A stretch of DNA of 64,000 nucleotides, from positions 36,762,055-36,826,054 of the forward strand of contig OY978529.1 of NCBI GenBank assembly GCA_963854835.1. Direction: 5' to 3'. Position 1 is the stretch's first letter; each line of letters starts with the position of its first letter. The notes under the pieces are model-generated. The model saw nothing but the letters and a program-made list of their open reading frames with translations. It did not search any database and was not told the DNA's origin. The position numbers were made by a program, and so were the translations under genes. This DNA is from Megamerina dolium. Taxonomy: Eukaryota; Arthropoda; Insecta; Diptera; Megamerinidae. This document shows, piece by piece, positions 35,548 through 47,299 of the stretch.

Positions 35548-35672
35548 TTTAAATGTCGAAATTAAATTACTGAAAAATTGTGAGTTCGACATTATTTTAG
35601 AAATATATGCAATAATGTCGAAAATCAAATAAAAATTTCGACATTATTGCAAAAAATGTTCGACATTAATGG
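35548..35672. repeat. TGTCGAAA / TTTCGACA hairpin motif cluster, locus 2
   Basis: TGCAATAATGTCGAAA at 35608-35623 is mirrored perfectly by TTTCGACATTATTGCA at 35636-35651: 16-bp arms with a 12-nt loop. Further half-sites are ATGTCGAAA at about 35553, TTCGACATTATT at 35585 and TTCGACATTAAT at about 35659. The same motif is clustered at 1.2-1.4 kb. DNA or transcripts could fold into a stable stem. Function unknown. Confidence 0.75.
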
Positions 35673-35859
35673 AGTACAATATATCATCACTTTGAACTTT
35701 TCCATAATGGAGTGTTATTCAATTACATATTTGATATCATATTCCGAAAAAGGAATTTGAAAAAGATGTTTAGAGAAAACTTGGCTTGAAATATGCAAAG
35801 GAACAAGAGGTTATAGATACTGGAATGCTAAAGATGGAGTTACAAAATGAAATTGATTT

Positions 35860-36305
35860 CACAAGAATGAAACAAGTGAATAGTTGGTGTTATTTTGCGA
35901 AGAATGCCAAATGGCTCGCAGTCCCAGGTCGTAGAGTTACAAAATCAAAATGATACCACAACAAAGAAACAAGCAAATATATGGTGAAATTTACATGTGA
36001 AATGCCAAACGTCTCGAAGTCTAGAAGGCCTAATCTAAACAAAAGACGAACTGACACTTTTCTAAGACTTTACAAAGAAGAACTCTGAAGTATTTTAATA
36101 CTTTTGAGTGGATAGTGTATCACTGACTTATTGGCAACATATATTTTTTCACGAATTACAGGGATGAGGTGGACGAAAAATCAATGAAACATTTGCACTT
36201 CCTCGGACAAAGTTTTTAGAGAACAGCAATAACATATATTGACATGTTTTTTTTTGCGTGCTCGACGAACTATGAGATGTGAGCCCAATCGTTCTTCAAA
36301 ATTCC
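35860..36305 (+). repeat. Degenerate repeat family with GAACTATGAGATGT core, left part
   Basis: Sequence related to 38560-39640: TTGACATGTTTTTTTTTGCG, CTCGACGAACTATGAGATGT and GAGCCCAATCG at about 36238-36292 align with TTGGCGTTACCTTTCTTGAG, TTCGAGGAACTATGAGATGT and AGACCCAATGC at about 38637-38688. The Helentron-like element A separates the two parts. Upstream, TAGTTGGTGTTATTTTGCG near 35881 may be a further eroded unit. Confidence 0.5.
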
Positions 36306-36309
36306 TTTT

Positions 36310-38559
36310 TATACCCTGCATAATGCAATATGCATGGTATATTCATTTCGGTCAGATGTTTGTGTCCACTTGAAGGAATCTCCGGAGATATAGACATAGA
36401 TATATATTCGTGATCAGCGTCGATTAAATTTTCGATTTAACGATGTCCGTCCGTCCGTCCGTCCGTCCGTCCGTCTGTCTGTCACCTGGCTGGTTCGCAC
36501 GATAACTTGAGTAAATATTGAGCTATTTCGATGAAATTTGGCATAAGTAATCTCTGATCCAAGGGTACGGAGGGGATTGATATTGGGCATGATCGGTCAA
36601 TAACCACGCCCACACCAAGCATTCAAAGCGACTAACCTCGAAATTTTCAAAATCTTTAACTTGCTATAACTCACATAATATACGACTTGGGACAACAATA
36701 TTTGGCACATAGACTTATATTGTACTACTATATAACGTCGCCAAAAGTGGTTGAGCCACGCCTACTTTTTAGCGTAGCTCTCATACAAAGTGTCTGTACT
36801 TCTTTTAAATTGAAACAGCTATAACTTCTACAATCTTCTGTCCAGAATAACCATAATTGACACTTAGATTAACATGGCAGTGAGAAATAATATGGCAGAA
36901 AATCAGTGTGCCACGCCCACTCCTTTTTGGGTCTCCCATACAAAGTTGCGGAAATTAAAAAAAATGTTACCGGTTATGACTTGCAAACTTTTCAGCGTAG
37001 AATAACGAGATTTAAGGTGTGGATTAGTATTGTACGAGCAACTAGGCTCACAGAAAATGGGCGCACCACGCCCACTGTTTATCGTAGCCCCCATACAAAT
37101 TTTAAATTGAAACAGCTGTAACTTCGGCAATCTTCTGTCTAGAATAACCATAATTGACACTTAAATTAATATCGTAGTCGGCAAAAATCTGGCAGAAAAT
37201 CAGTGTGCCACGCCCACTCCTTCAAGAGTCTCCCATACAAAGTCAAGGGAATTAAACTAAAACTTTTAAGCTCCATAACTTACAAATCATTTAGCGTAGG
37301 ACAACGAGATTTAAGGTATGGAATAGTATTGTACGAGCAACTAGACTCACTTGAAATGGGCGCGCCACGCCCACTTTTTATTGTAGCCCCCATACAAATT
37401 TTAAATTGAAACAGCTGTAACTTCGGCAATCTTCTGCCTAAAATAACCATAATTGACACTTGGATTAATATCGTAGTCGGCAAAAATCTGGCAGAAAATC
37501 AGTGTGCCACGCCCACTCCTTCATGAGTCTCCCTTACAAAGTCAAGGGAATTAAACTAAAACTTTTAAGCTCCATAACTTACAAACCATTTAGCGTAGGA
37601 CAACGAGATTTAAGGTATGGATTAGTATTCTATGAGCAACTAGGCTCACAGAAAATGGGCGCACCACGCCCACTGTTCATTGTAGCCCCCATACAAATTT
37701 TAAATTGAAACAGCTGTAACTTCTGCCTAAAATAACCATAATTGACACTTAGATTAATATCGTAGTCGGCAAAAATCTGGCAGAAAATCAGTGTGCCACG
37801 CCCACTCCTTCATGAGTCTCCCATACAAAGTCAAGGGAATTAAACTAAAACTTTTAAGCTCCATAACTTACAAACCATTTAGCGTAGGACAACGAGATTT
37901 AAGGTATGGATAAGTATTGTACGAGCAACTAGGCTCATAGGAAATGGGAGCGCCATGCCCACTGTTCATTGCAGCCCCCATGCAAAATGACTGAAATTCT
38001 TTTAAATTTAAACAGCTGTAACTTCGGCAATCTCCTGCCTAAAATAACCATAATTGACACTTAGATTAATATCGTAGTCGGAAATAATCTGGCAGAAAAT
38101 CAGTGTGCCACGCCCACTCCTTCATAGGTCTCCCATACAAAGTCGAGGGAATTAAACTAAAACTTTTAAGCTCCATAACTTACAAACCATTTAGCGTAGG
38201 ACAACCAAATTTAAGGTGTGGATTGATATTGAAAAATTAATTAGATATACCAGAAAGAGATACGTCACGCCCACTTTTTATACATCTTCCGTATAAAGTC
38301 TCGGATTTATCTTAAACATTAAAACACCCATAACTTACTAATTAATACGCCTAGGTCAACCCATTGCAACCTATGTAGTTTAGTATTATAGGCAGAAATT
38401 GATCCTCCAAAATTGGTGAGGTACGCCTGCTTCTTAATGTAGGTCCTATACAAAGTAGTGGAAGAAAAGGATGGATATACGAGCAAACTTTTTATATATA
38501 TCTCTACATATGCAGGGTATAATTTGGTCGGCCCCAGCCGACTGTAAGGAGATTTTTTC
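36310..38559 (+). mobile_element. Helentron-like non-autonomous element (HINE/mini-me type), copy A
   Basis: Starts TATACCCTGCATA (36310-36322). Its inverted form TATGCAGGGTATA is at 38509-38521, close to the right end: subterminal inverted repeats. Next to the right end is a hairpin with stem GTCGGC/GCCGAC and loop CCCA (38527-38542). A (GTCC)n/(GTCT)n microsatellite at 36445-36483 follows ATTCGTGATCAGCGTCGATT, similar to the core of dipteran mini-me elements. The interior holds about five tandem units of about 299 bp: CAGTGTGCCACGCCCACTCC starts at 36904, 37201, 37500, 37789 and 38101. No protein is encoded; small frames in the units are artefacts. The combination of subterminal repeats, 3' hairpin, microsatellite and central tandem repeats matches Helentron-associated elements such as DINE-1. 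Family assignment is by architecture. Confidence 0.75.
36904..38400 (+). repeat. Central tandem repeats of element A (~299-bp unit)
   Basis: Intervals between successive CAGTGTGCCACGCCC landmarks are 297, 299, 289 and 312 bp. Each unit also contains CATACAAAGTCAAGGGAATT, AGCGTAGGACAACGAGATTT, GAGCAACTAGGCTCA, CATACAAATTTTAAATTG, AACAGCTGTAACTTCGGC and ATTGACACTTAGATTAATATC in that order. The 289-bp interval reflects a short deletion within the CTTCGGCAATCTTCTGCC block of one unit (near 37722). The first and last units are the most diverged, as expected if the inner units were homogenised or amplified later. Confidence 0.85.
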
Positions 38560-39640
38560 TTCTAAGACTTAGCAGGAAAAATCTAAACTACATTAATGCA
38601 GCTGACAGGATACTGTATCATAGCATTAAAATATATTGGCGTTACCTTTCTTGAGGGTTCGAGGAACTATGAGATGTAGACCCAATGCACCTTCTATGTT
38701 CTTCTTCTCTTTTAAGGTTTAGGAGGAAAGAAATCCGAATCAATAAACATGCTAAGCTCTTCTTCTCTTCTAAGGCTAAAGACTGGAGGGAAACTGTATC
38801 ATAGACTCATTGGCTGCTAGATTCTGTCCCCATTTTAGAGACTTCTGCAGAAATTTCGAAAAAACGGTAAAACACCTTTTTTTTTGTACTCTGAGATTTA
38901 TCAGAAAACAAAGTTACCTTCCTGGGGGACTCGAGAAGAGAGAGGAGTGAGAAAAGACACTGAATAGCAGCTAAATACGATCCCCCCTACAGATGAGACT
39001 ACAGAAGTTCCAGAGTTGAACAGTATGGAGAAACGGCGAAATAACTGCTCTTCGACTTTTCGGGTTTCCAGAGAAATTAAAGTATATTGGTGTTGCCTTT
39101 TTTGACGGATTCGAAGACTATTAAATGTGCAAACAATCGACTTTCCAAATTTCTCCAACATTGAAGAACGCCGAACTACAATATTTTGCGAGTGTTAACG
39201 GTATACTGTATCAGAGATGCAATGACAGCCAGATACGTGGCTTCAACAAAGATTTCTGCAGAAATTTTGTCGATGCAGGGGGCTGAGAACGGTAAAACAG
39301 CTCTTTTTTGACCGTCCGAGTTACAAGGGAATACAAACCAAATACATTTATTAGTGCGACATCGTTTTCACTGACTTGAGAAACGTTGAAATGTAGAACC
39401 AAACGACATTCTAAACTTCTCCATGTCTTCTAGATTGTTTCAAAAATCAGGGGACTAAAAGAATTCAGTACATTTTCGTATCTTATAATAGATTAGGTCA
39501 TATTAGCAATGCGACCTAAAGAATCTTTTGTGCAGAATCCAATCAGTTATAACTTCTCCAGTACTTCATGGTATCCCACTAGATAGAAAGCACGATGAGA
39601 TGTTGATTCGTCTGACGATTTCTTTAATAAGTTTTTTTTT
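38560..39640 (+). repeat. Degenerate repeat family with GAACTATGAGATGT core, between the Helentron-like copies
   Basis: The 1.1 kb between the two inverted elements contains four or five loosely spaced copies of a unit. Landmarks: GAGGAACTATGAGATGTAGA (38661), a weak one near 38940, GAAGACTATTAAATGTGC (39113), GAGAAACGTTGAAATGTAG (39377), and AGCACGATGAGATGTTGATT (about 39588). CTTCTTCTCTTCTAAGG recurs near 38700 and 38758. Spacing is irregular, from 180 to 275 bp. Reading frames here are chance frames. Confidence 0.5.
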
Positions 39641-39712
39641 TTTCAACTCATTATGCACACACCCTCTGTAAATTTCAACAACATATTGATATTAACAAAT
39701 ACCAAATAGAAA

Positions 39713-41290
39713 TAAAAAAATCTCCTTACAGTCGGCTGGGGCCGACCAAACTATACCCTGCATATGTAGATTTATATATAAAAAGTTTACTCGAATATCC
39801 AACTTTTCTTTTATTTCCACTTTTCGAGAAACAATTTTTGCATATACTACTAATTTACACCCGAAATATGGTTGACTTTGACGAAGTAAAAGGATTTTAA
39901 GATAATTCCGAGGCTTAGTATGGGAGCTATATAAAAAGTGGGCGTGGCTTACCACTTTCTAGTAAATCCAATTAATTTTTCAATGTTAATCCACACCTTA
40001 AATTTGGTGTCCTACGTTGAATAGTTTCTAAGTTATGGTGGTTAACATTTTTGTTTAATTTCCTCAACTTTGTATGGGAGCCCCAATAAAAAGTGGGCGT
40101 GGTACGCTGATTTTTCGCCAGATTATTTCCGACTACGATATTAATTTAAGTGTCAATTATGGTTATTGTAGACAGAAGATTGCCGAAGTTACAGCTGTTT
40201 CAATTTAAAATTTGTATGGGGGCTACGATAAACACTGGGCATGGTGCGCCCATTTTCTGTGAGCCTAGTTGCTCGTACAATACTAATCCATACCCTAAGT
40301 CTCGTTGTCCTAGGCTAAATGGTTTGTAAGCTATGGAGCTTAACATTTTAGTTTAATTCACTCGACTTTGTATGGGAGACCCATGAAGGAGTGGGCGTGG
40401 CACACTGATTTTCTGCCAGATTTTTGCCGACTACGATATTAATTTAAGTGTCAATTATGGTTATTCTAGACAGAAGATTGCCGAAGTTACAGCTGTTTCA
40501 ATTTAAAATTTGTATGGGGGCTACGATAAACACTGGGCGTGGTGCGCCCATTTTCTGTGAGCCTAGTTGCTCGTACAATACTAATCCACACCTTAAATCT
40601 CGTTATTCTACGCTGAATAGTTTGCAAGTTATAACCGGTAACATTTTTTTTTAATTTCCGCAACTTTGTATGGGAGACCCAAAAAGGAGTGGGCGTGGCA
40701 TACTGATTTTCTGCCATATTATTTCCGACTACCATGTTAATCTAAGTGTCAATTATGGTTATTCTAGAGAGAAGATTGTAGAAGTTACAGCAGTTTCAAT
40801 TTTAAAGAAGTACAGACACTTTGTATGAGAGCTACGCTAAAAAGTAGGCGTGGCTCAACCACTTTTGGCGAGGTTATATAGTAGTATAATATAAGTCTAT
40901 GTGCCAAATATTGTTGTCCCAAGTGGTATATTGTGTGAGTTATAGCAAGTTAAAGATTTTGAAAATTTCGAGGTTAGTCGCTTTGAATGCTTGGTGTGGG
41001 CGTGGTTATTGACCGATCATGCCCAATATCAATCCCCTCCGTACCCTTGGATCATAGATTACTTATGCCAAATTTCATCGAAATAGCTCAATATTTACTC
41101 AAGTTATCGTGCGAACCAGCCAGGTGACAGACAGACGGACGGACGGACGGACATCGTTAAATCGAAAATTTAATCGACGCTGATCACGAATATATATCCA
41201 TGTCTATATCTCCGGAGATTCCTTCAAGTGGACACAAACATCTGACCGAAATGAATATACCATGCATATTGCATTATGCAGGGTATAAAA
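39713..41290 (-). mobile_element. Helentron-like non-autonomous element, copy B (inverted)
   Basis: The reverse complement of copy A, shorter by about 0.7 kb. Read on the minus strand, it begins TATACCCTGCATAATGC (at about 41287) and has the GTCC/GTCT microsatellite (41126-41152). It has about three central units (GGAGTGGGCGTGGCACACTG landmarks at 40388 and 40686 on the + strand, 298 bp apart, and an eroded one near 40090). It ends with TATGCAGGGTATA, the GTCGGC-GCCGAC hairpin (39731-39746) and AAGGAGATTTTTT. It shares both ends with copy A, so both are complete copies differing in unit number. Copy B is not a simple arm of a fold-back element. Confidence 0.75.
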
Positions 41291-43130
41291 AGCGATAATA
41301 TGATCCATCATTTAATTCTATCAATGTCATCATTGCGATCATCGTCATCATCATCAACATTCAGTAAGCATCAATCGTTAAGTGTATATAGCACATAGAC
41401 ACAATGTACGATATACCTACAATCAAGAGGTACGATTATTTGATGAAATTTGAGGCGTCACAGCAGCACAATATACGCGTGTACAATACATATTGTACAC
41501 TATTGACTTCTCAGGTAACATCATCCCATAACACTGAGATAGACAAGCAAATAAACAAATAGGGAAAAAAACTAAAACTATTTTATTATGACAATGTGAC
41601 GTAAATGATGAGCTGTTAGCTTGTACGTATGTATGTGCGTGTTAGAGTCTATATGGATATTATGTCGCGTGCCATAAATATTGTATGAATGAGTATTAAA
41701 CTTGGTGTTAATACTAGAGCTTCTCAAAAAAAAAAAAAAAAGTTGAAATTCAGAAATTAATTCCAAAACAGTGAGTGGGCAGTCAAATAGTCGCTTATAG
41801 AAATATTCTTATTAGCCAAATGTTATTATTATTATTATTAATAAATAATAAGTAGATAAGTCAATATTTATTCATTTAATACTTGAATTTGGTATATTCG
41901 GGGGGTGATATGAATACATTGTACCACACGCAAATGTGGATGGAAACATGAGTGGTAAAAATGTTTGTATTTACAATATCATGTGTTAATCGTTTTCTCG
42001 CGCTCATCTAACAATTGTTCTCTTGTGCTTATATTATAGCTTTCAAATATCCCTATTAGCATTCTACATTCTACTACATTGTAACACACAATACTCATAG
42101 ATTACCATATATAATTATAAGCAAATGACTTTGCATGCTTTTAGAGCAACCGACTATCATCAGCACTATTGATCTTTTAGTTAGATAAGTTATTTAATTG
42201 TTTCTACAAAATGCCATTTGTAGAGGGTGTTTGAAAATTGAAACTGTTTAAAGGGAACACAAACAAAATATAAACCATTCAGCATGAAAAAAAAAAGAAA
42301 AATCATGCTAGTCATATGTGTGGAAACATATTGAAAGTATATCTAAAAGAGGTCCTAGAATTACTCTGTATTAAAAAAAATATGGACTGACTCAAAAGTC
42401 AATGTGCTATCTAACCTTAATAATTAACCATTTTTGACCGTTACTGTAACCCATGGGTGATCTTTAAAATTTGTAAAACACAGTTTATTTTGAATGCCAA
42501 TATGAGCAAGGTGTTGATTTATAGCAACGTCTCATACACTCTGAACAATTTTTTGAAGTTTAGGTCTGAGCGTATTTATGAAAAAACTAGTGAAATTAAA
42601 TCTCACTAAGAACCCAACGCCATAAATCAATGTTTTGAAAACCCAAATTCATCATGTTCTGTCAATGAACTCATAATTGCCTGCTTAATAAGCAAAACTT
42701 GATATTTTGTATCAAAAACTGATGTTTTCTTTACATTTGAAACAGAATTAATTATTCAATTTTCGATTTGGTTTTTCATTAAAATTATTTTAAATATTTC
42801 TTAAAAATATTCAAAGCAGCTACGCTCTCAGTGCAATAAATCAGATTAATTGAAAAATTTAGAACATGCTCTTTTGAAATCAGGGAATGTGGAATCCATT
42901 TAATAGATTTTTTTTTTTTAAATAACTTATACCGTTTAATTTTTATCATTTTTTTTAAGGTTGATAATGTTATTATTGGGTTAAATCATAATAATATATG
43001 CTATCCTAATGAAATATAAAAAATTCATTACTGAAACTGATTAAAGGCCGATTTCATTTCGTCGTCATTCCTCATTCTTGGCAATCTTGCAAGAAAAGTA
43101 GCTCCCGGATAACGCTTTGGTTCATTCATG
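41291..43130. other. Non-coding AT-rich stretch
   Basis: No gene is recognised in 1.8 kb. Trinucleotide ATT/TTA runs occur at 41822-41843, and there are poly-A runs at about 41727 and 42289. Confidence 0.5.
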
Positions 43131-43151
43131 CTCATGTTGTTGGTTCTATTG

Positions 43152-43240
43152 TTGTTGTTGTTGTTGCAGCTGTTGTTGTTGCAGCTGTTGTTGTTGCAGC
43201 TGTTGTTGTTGCAGCTGTTGTTGTTGCAGCTGTTGTTGTT
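43152..43240 (+). repeat. 15-bp minisatellite (TTGTTGTTGCAGCTG)n
   Basis: GCAGC occurs at 43166, 43181, 43196, 43211 and 43226, an exact 15-bp spacing over five copies. GTT repeats lie on both sides. A cysteine-rich frame through it is an artefact of the repeat. The unit looks like an expanded GTT microsatellite with a GCA-GCT interruption. Confidence 0.9.
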
Positions 43241-43259
43241 GTGGTTGTTGTCGTCGTGT

Positions 43260-44060
43260 TCCCTTTGATTTTCTGCTACTAGCGATGATGAACTTATAAC
43301 CAGAAGCCTGTAGCTGTTCTCGGAGCTTGTACGAACCTAATGTCTTGTCAGGATTTTGTTGTTGTTGTTTTTATTTTTTTATTTATTTGGTCACGAAACC
43401 CAACCGAAGTATTGCAGCGTGTTGTATTGTTACTCTCAGATGCGGTCCGGAGTGAAAGAAACTCCTTTGAACTACAACCAGGAAAAATCACACTCTGTCT
43501 GCAAACGAGTTAACGGAATGGGCCCCATATCATCCTAACGTTTAGGAGGGATGTTATGGGAAAATCTAGAAAACGATAATGGCAGCTTATCCTATCCTTT
43601 TTCCGAGAATTATTTGAGCAAATGGTGTATTGCAAGGGCTTGAACGTAAAAAGCTCTCGACTACACTCTAAGAGGCGTATGGAAGCTCCTGCCGCTGAGG
43701 CACATTCCCTACTAGTGTGATTCTTATAACAAATGAGACTGTGTAGATTTAAACAATGAGAAACATCTGCCCATTTGTGACTTTTGGGAAACTTGATGCT
43801 TAATTTTCTGCGATATCTTTTGCACAAAGAACTCACAAACGTAGGGCATTACTTGCTGCAATCAAGTAAATAATAATTTCGGTTCTCAGGCAGTCAACAC
43901 CATTATATTCGTTCACAAACTATATGAACACTGCATACCAAAGAGAATAGCGCTATTGTCGAGAAAAATTTGTACTAAGAAGCCTTTATTTTAAACTTCA
44001 TATTCAACACAATCAACTTGTATAAAAATTTGGGGGAAAATACTCATCGTGGCGTCAGAA
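43260..44060. other. Unrecognised stretch
   Basis: A 108-codon minus frame at 43510-43836 (ends GPFR) has mixed composition with several cysteines and basic residues but matches no family I know. Base composition is somewhat less AT-rich here than around. It could be a retroelement scrap. Confidence 0.35.
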
Positions 44061-44335
44061 ATTTACTCTCGTTCTTGCTGACCATTGAAACCGATTTGCT
44101 ACGATTTTAGCAGAATGCAAAATGTTTCACAAGTCCTTTCTATTCTTTGCTCGTTTGAGAGAGTTTTGAGTTCGAAACACTATCACATTCGCCAATACTT
44201 GGTCCTTCCCACGTAGTTTAGGTCTACATTTACATTTTCGTTTTCCAACGGGTTTCGAATAAGACACCTTCTTGGTTGGGGCGTTCTCTTTCATTTGCTC
44301 CTTATGGCCAAGCCGTCGCAACCGCTGAGTTCTGA
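44060..44335 (-). pseudogene. Non-LTR retrotransposon 3' fragment, fourth copy
   Basis: The minus strand reads MRRLGHKEQMKENAPTKKVS, YSKPVGKRKCKCRPKLRGKD and QVLANVIVF. These match the RWLGHVERMEE-AP-KRVF, GRRRKGRPKLRWKDQVL segment of the LINE at 9.4 kb. A stop follows RKDL, and NILHSAKIVANRFQ continues in the same frame after it. Only about the last 80 codons are left. Orientation is opposite to the three copies at 9-15 kb. Confidence 0.75.
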
Positions 44336-44339
44336 AGCC

Positions 44340-46595
44340 ATTGTAAAGAAATCCAGCTGTTTTAGAATGAACTTGATTTATAAAACAAAATTTCTTAATC
44401 GTTGATTATGACAGTAAACAAAAATGCCACGTACCTAACAAAGGGAACAATGCACTGTATTCCTTTAGGAATGATTAAGGGCAGTGCATTAGAGTCAATT
44501 ACGAATTTCAGGTTTTCTGAAAAAACCTTTTTCATCTCGGTACCGCATAGTGCGTCTTCAACTCAATAAGGTTGAACTTTTAATAAACAATTTTGTTCAC
44601 AAAATGGATCTATTAATTGGTCACCTAGATCATGATATTTGAGACTTCCACATGGTTTTCTTTGTGAATGCCTTTCTACTAAACAAAAATGGAAAAATCA
44701 TAGACGGTAAATGATCTAGAAAATCAATAATCATCAATATACAGTCCAAATATGATTCAAATGTTAAAAAATTGGATATCCAGATAGGAAGTACTATTGA
44801 AATAGTAACTGGCAGAAAAATCTATATGAAATTTAGACAAAATTCTGGCCATTTGAAATTTTTAAAAAAAAATTATTTCATTTCAATAAAATGGCGAAAA
44901 AAATCAAGTACGAATTTAAAGATAAATAGCTAATACAGAAACTTATGATATACAATATATTGTTTTTTTTTTTAACTGCTTAGAGGTGTGTCTATAATGA
45001 AGAGTGAATTGTGCAACATCCATCCTCTTATATTTTAGTTTGTACATAATTAATTTTAAAACATGTTCATTAGTAAAAAGTGAATTATGTACCTATGATC
45101 GTTTATGAAAATTTATTCAATGTCATTTATAGGCATAAAATAAACAATGATTGACAAGCATATCATGTACCCAATGCCATATATACATATGTATATATAC
45201 ATATGTCTATATACATATGTATATATACATACGAATGTTGCATTTGAAATCTGTCTAAGTATTTCTCTTACATATATTTCTCATATTTGGAGAAAATAGT
45301 CAAAAACATTCGTGTGAACAAACAAATTGTTAAACAAGATCGATGATCATTAGCAGCAATTACTCAACATTGGCGCCATCCCACACAAAACAAGAAAACA
45401 AAATGATCAAATTTTTGACAAACGTTAAACGTCAATCATTCATTGAATGTTTAGTCAATAAAATTATCAAATGTCAGCTAAGAAATTTCTGAGTTTAAAC
45501 AAATATAGAAAAGAAAAAAACTAATGATTCTGCCTTAACAAGTGCAAGTGCAAGTAGCTGGAGGATGTTGGTAGAAAAATTCCCCACAAAAAAAAAAAAA
45601 AAATGTAAAGAACTACTGTTTCAACTATTTGACTCTTAATCGATAAAGAAAGGTTAAAGTGATGAGTGGGAAACTGCTCGTACAATACAATATATAGCAG
45701 AATAACCATGCAACCAAATCAAGAACAATTAATCAATAAGTATTTTTGAAAATTAACTCAAAACCAAATGTTTCAATACAAGTACAGAGTAAGTTTGGCT
45801 ATAACCTCAACATAGCTCAGTTTCATTAATTGTTTCTTTAAAAATTGTATATTATACAATAGATTCAACCACTTAGGTAAGGTATATACCTACCTATATA
45901 CTTCCTCAATGATTCAATACCATACACATATACACACACATTCATGTTCAACTTGTATTCCACACCCGCATGCCATTTTAGAGAATTTCCCACGACCACA
46001 CGACCTCTTGTCTTTCAAGCTCAACCTTAAATATACATACATATTATGCTTCTGTAGTGCTCTGTTTTCTGTTTTAATTTTTTTTTTTCCTTTTTTTTTT
46101 TTTCTTGCCATTGCAGTGAAATCTACTTTCATCAATATTTGTATTTTCCTACTATTTGATACCTATACTATCCATCTACTAATCGCTTTTTGGAAGAGGA
46201 GACTTTATTTGTATTATTGTACTTTGTTTGAACTCTCTATTAGCTCGTATATAGTTTTTTTATTTTTCTCTTATTTTCTTTTTTTTTTATGCTCATCCTT
46301 TTGGTAAATGTCCTTATATCAATAATCAACATTATGTGACATTATTAGCTCAACTTTGTACACGTAATTTCATTAATTAGTTTCCTTTGAAATATTGAGA
46401 AAGGTGGCAACGAAGATGAAGTTTGAATTTGCTATATTATAGTGTGCTAGTAGGAATATTTCCAAAGAGTTTCCATCAAAAAAGGAAGCATATGGAAAAA
46501 AGGTCCTCTCCGGAATTGATTTGATGAGTTCACATCGCATTCCATTCTTAATCTAACGAAAAAATTTCAAATGTTGCCAGATTAGTTTTTGAAAA
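44340..46595. other. Non-coding stretch with palindromic TATACATATGTATA simple repeat
   Basis: ATATACATATGTATATAT-type sequence repeats at about 45180-45233. Poly-A runs lie at 45586-45602 and poly-T runs at 46078-46105. No gene is recognised in 2.2 kb. The frame at 45909-46307 is phenylalanine/leucine-rich and arises from T-rich DNA. Confidence 0.5.
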
Positions 46596-46599
46596 AAAT

Positions 46600-47290
46600 T
46601 CAGAATCGCCTCTACAGTGATTCCTCCTCAACAATTTTTATGAGCATACTTAATCCGGAACTTAGCTCCTTAAAAGGAATCCCCTGCAATATTATTGGTT
46701 TTCTAAAATTCGCTCCCCTAGCTCTAGAAGTAGTAGTTTCAGAGCACTCTAAGAAGGCAAAATAACTGGTCACCATTAATATTTGCTGATCAAAATTTAT
46801 GCTGAGCATAATTACACTCCTCCTTGTGGAGACTTCCTTGCAAAATTAACTGAAATACAGTCAACAAATAACCTCCTAATAGCCTAAGAATCGCCTCTAA
46901 ATCAATTTTTGCTCCTGGATATTTTTTCTAAACGTACTCAAATCCTAACTGTGCTCCTTAAATGAGCTCCCCTGAAAAATTGTTGTTTTTGTTCAAATTC
47001 GCTCGGCCCGCTACCAAAGTGTCTCTAGAGGGAGGCAATATATACAACCCTCATTAATTTTTAGTAATCAACACAACATTTTTTCCTGAACATGCTTGTT
47101 CTCTGTCTTTACTCGTTAGAGAGGCTTCCCTGCAATAATAAAATTGAAAAATAATCCCATAATTGTCCAGAAATTGCCTTTAAACCAGTGAAATGTATGA
47201 CCGACCTTCAATAATTCTTCTACTTTAACATTTTCCTGTAAATATACTTGCGTCTTAATTCTTTAGGAAGTCCCCTACAAAAAAGTCTCT
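46600..47290 (-). repeat. Degenerate ~160-bp tandem repeat, array 8 (reverse half)
   Basis: Reverse units with GGAATCCCCTGCAATATTA, AACCTCCTAATAGCCTAAGA, ATCGCCTCTAAATC, TAGAGGGAGGCAATATATAC, CATTAATTTTTAGTAATC and TAGAGAGGCTTCCCTGCAAT. Spacing is roughly 150-170 bp. Confidence 0.55.
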
Positions 47291-47299
47291 GCTATAGCC

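Noticed and set aside
36906..37708. Three similar frames beginning MCHAHSF at about 300-bp spacing, as if a small protein family
   Set aside because: They lie in the central tandem repeats of the Helentron-like element, similar frames exist on the opposite strand, and they lack any protein signature. The similarity is that of the DNA repeat.
36310..41290. A single large fold-back transposon with 2-kb inverted arms
   Set aside because: Each arm has its own complete set of ends (subterminal repeats, hairpin and poly-T border), and the sequence between them belongs to the flanking repeat family. Two separate insertions in opposite orientation fit better, though this is not proven.
43117..43299. 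Cysteine-rich small protein
   Set aside because: It is the translation of the 15-bp minisatellite and GTT repeats.
45909..46307. A 132-codon frame that looks like a multi-pass membrane protein
   Set aside because: It arises from T-rich DNA with poly-T runs. The hydrophobicity reflects TTT and TTA codons, and no homologous motif is seen.
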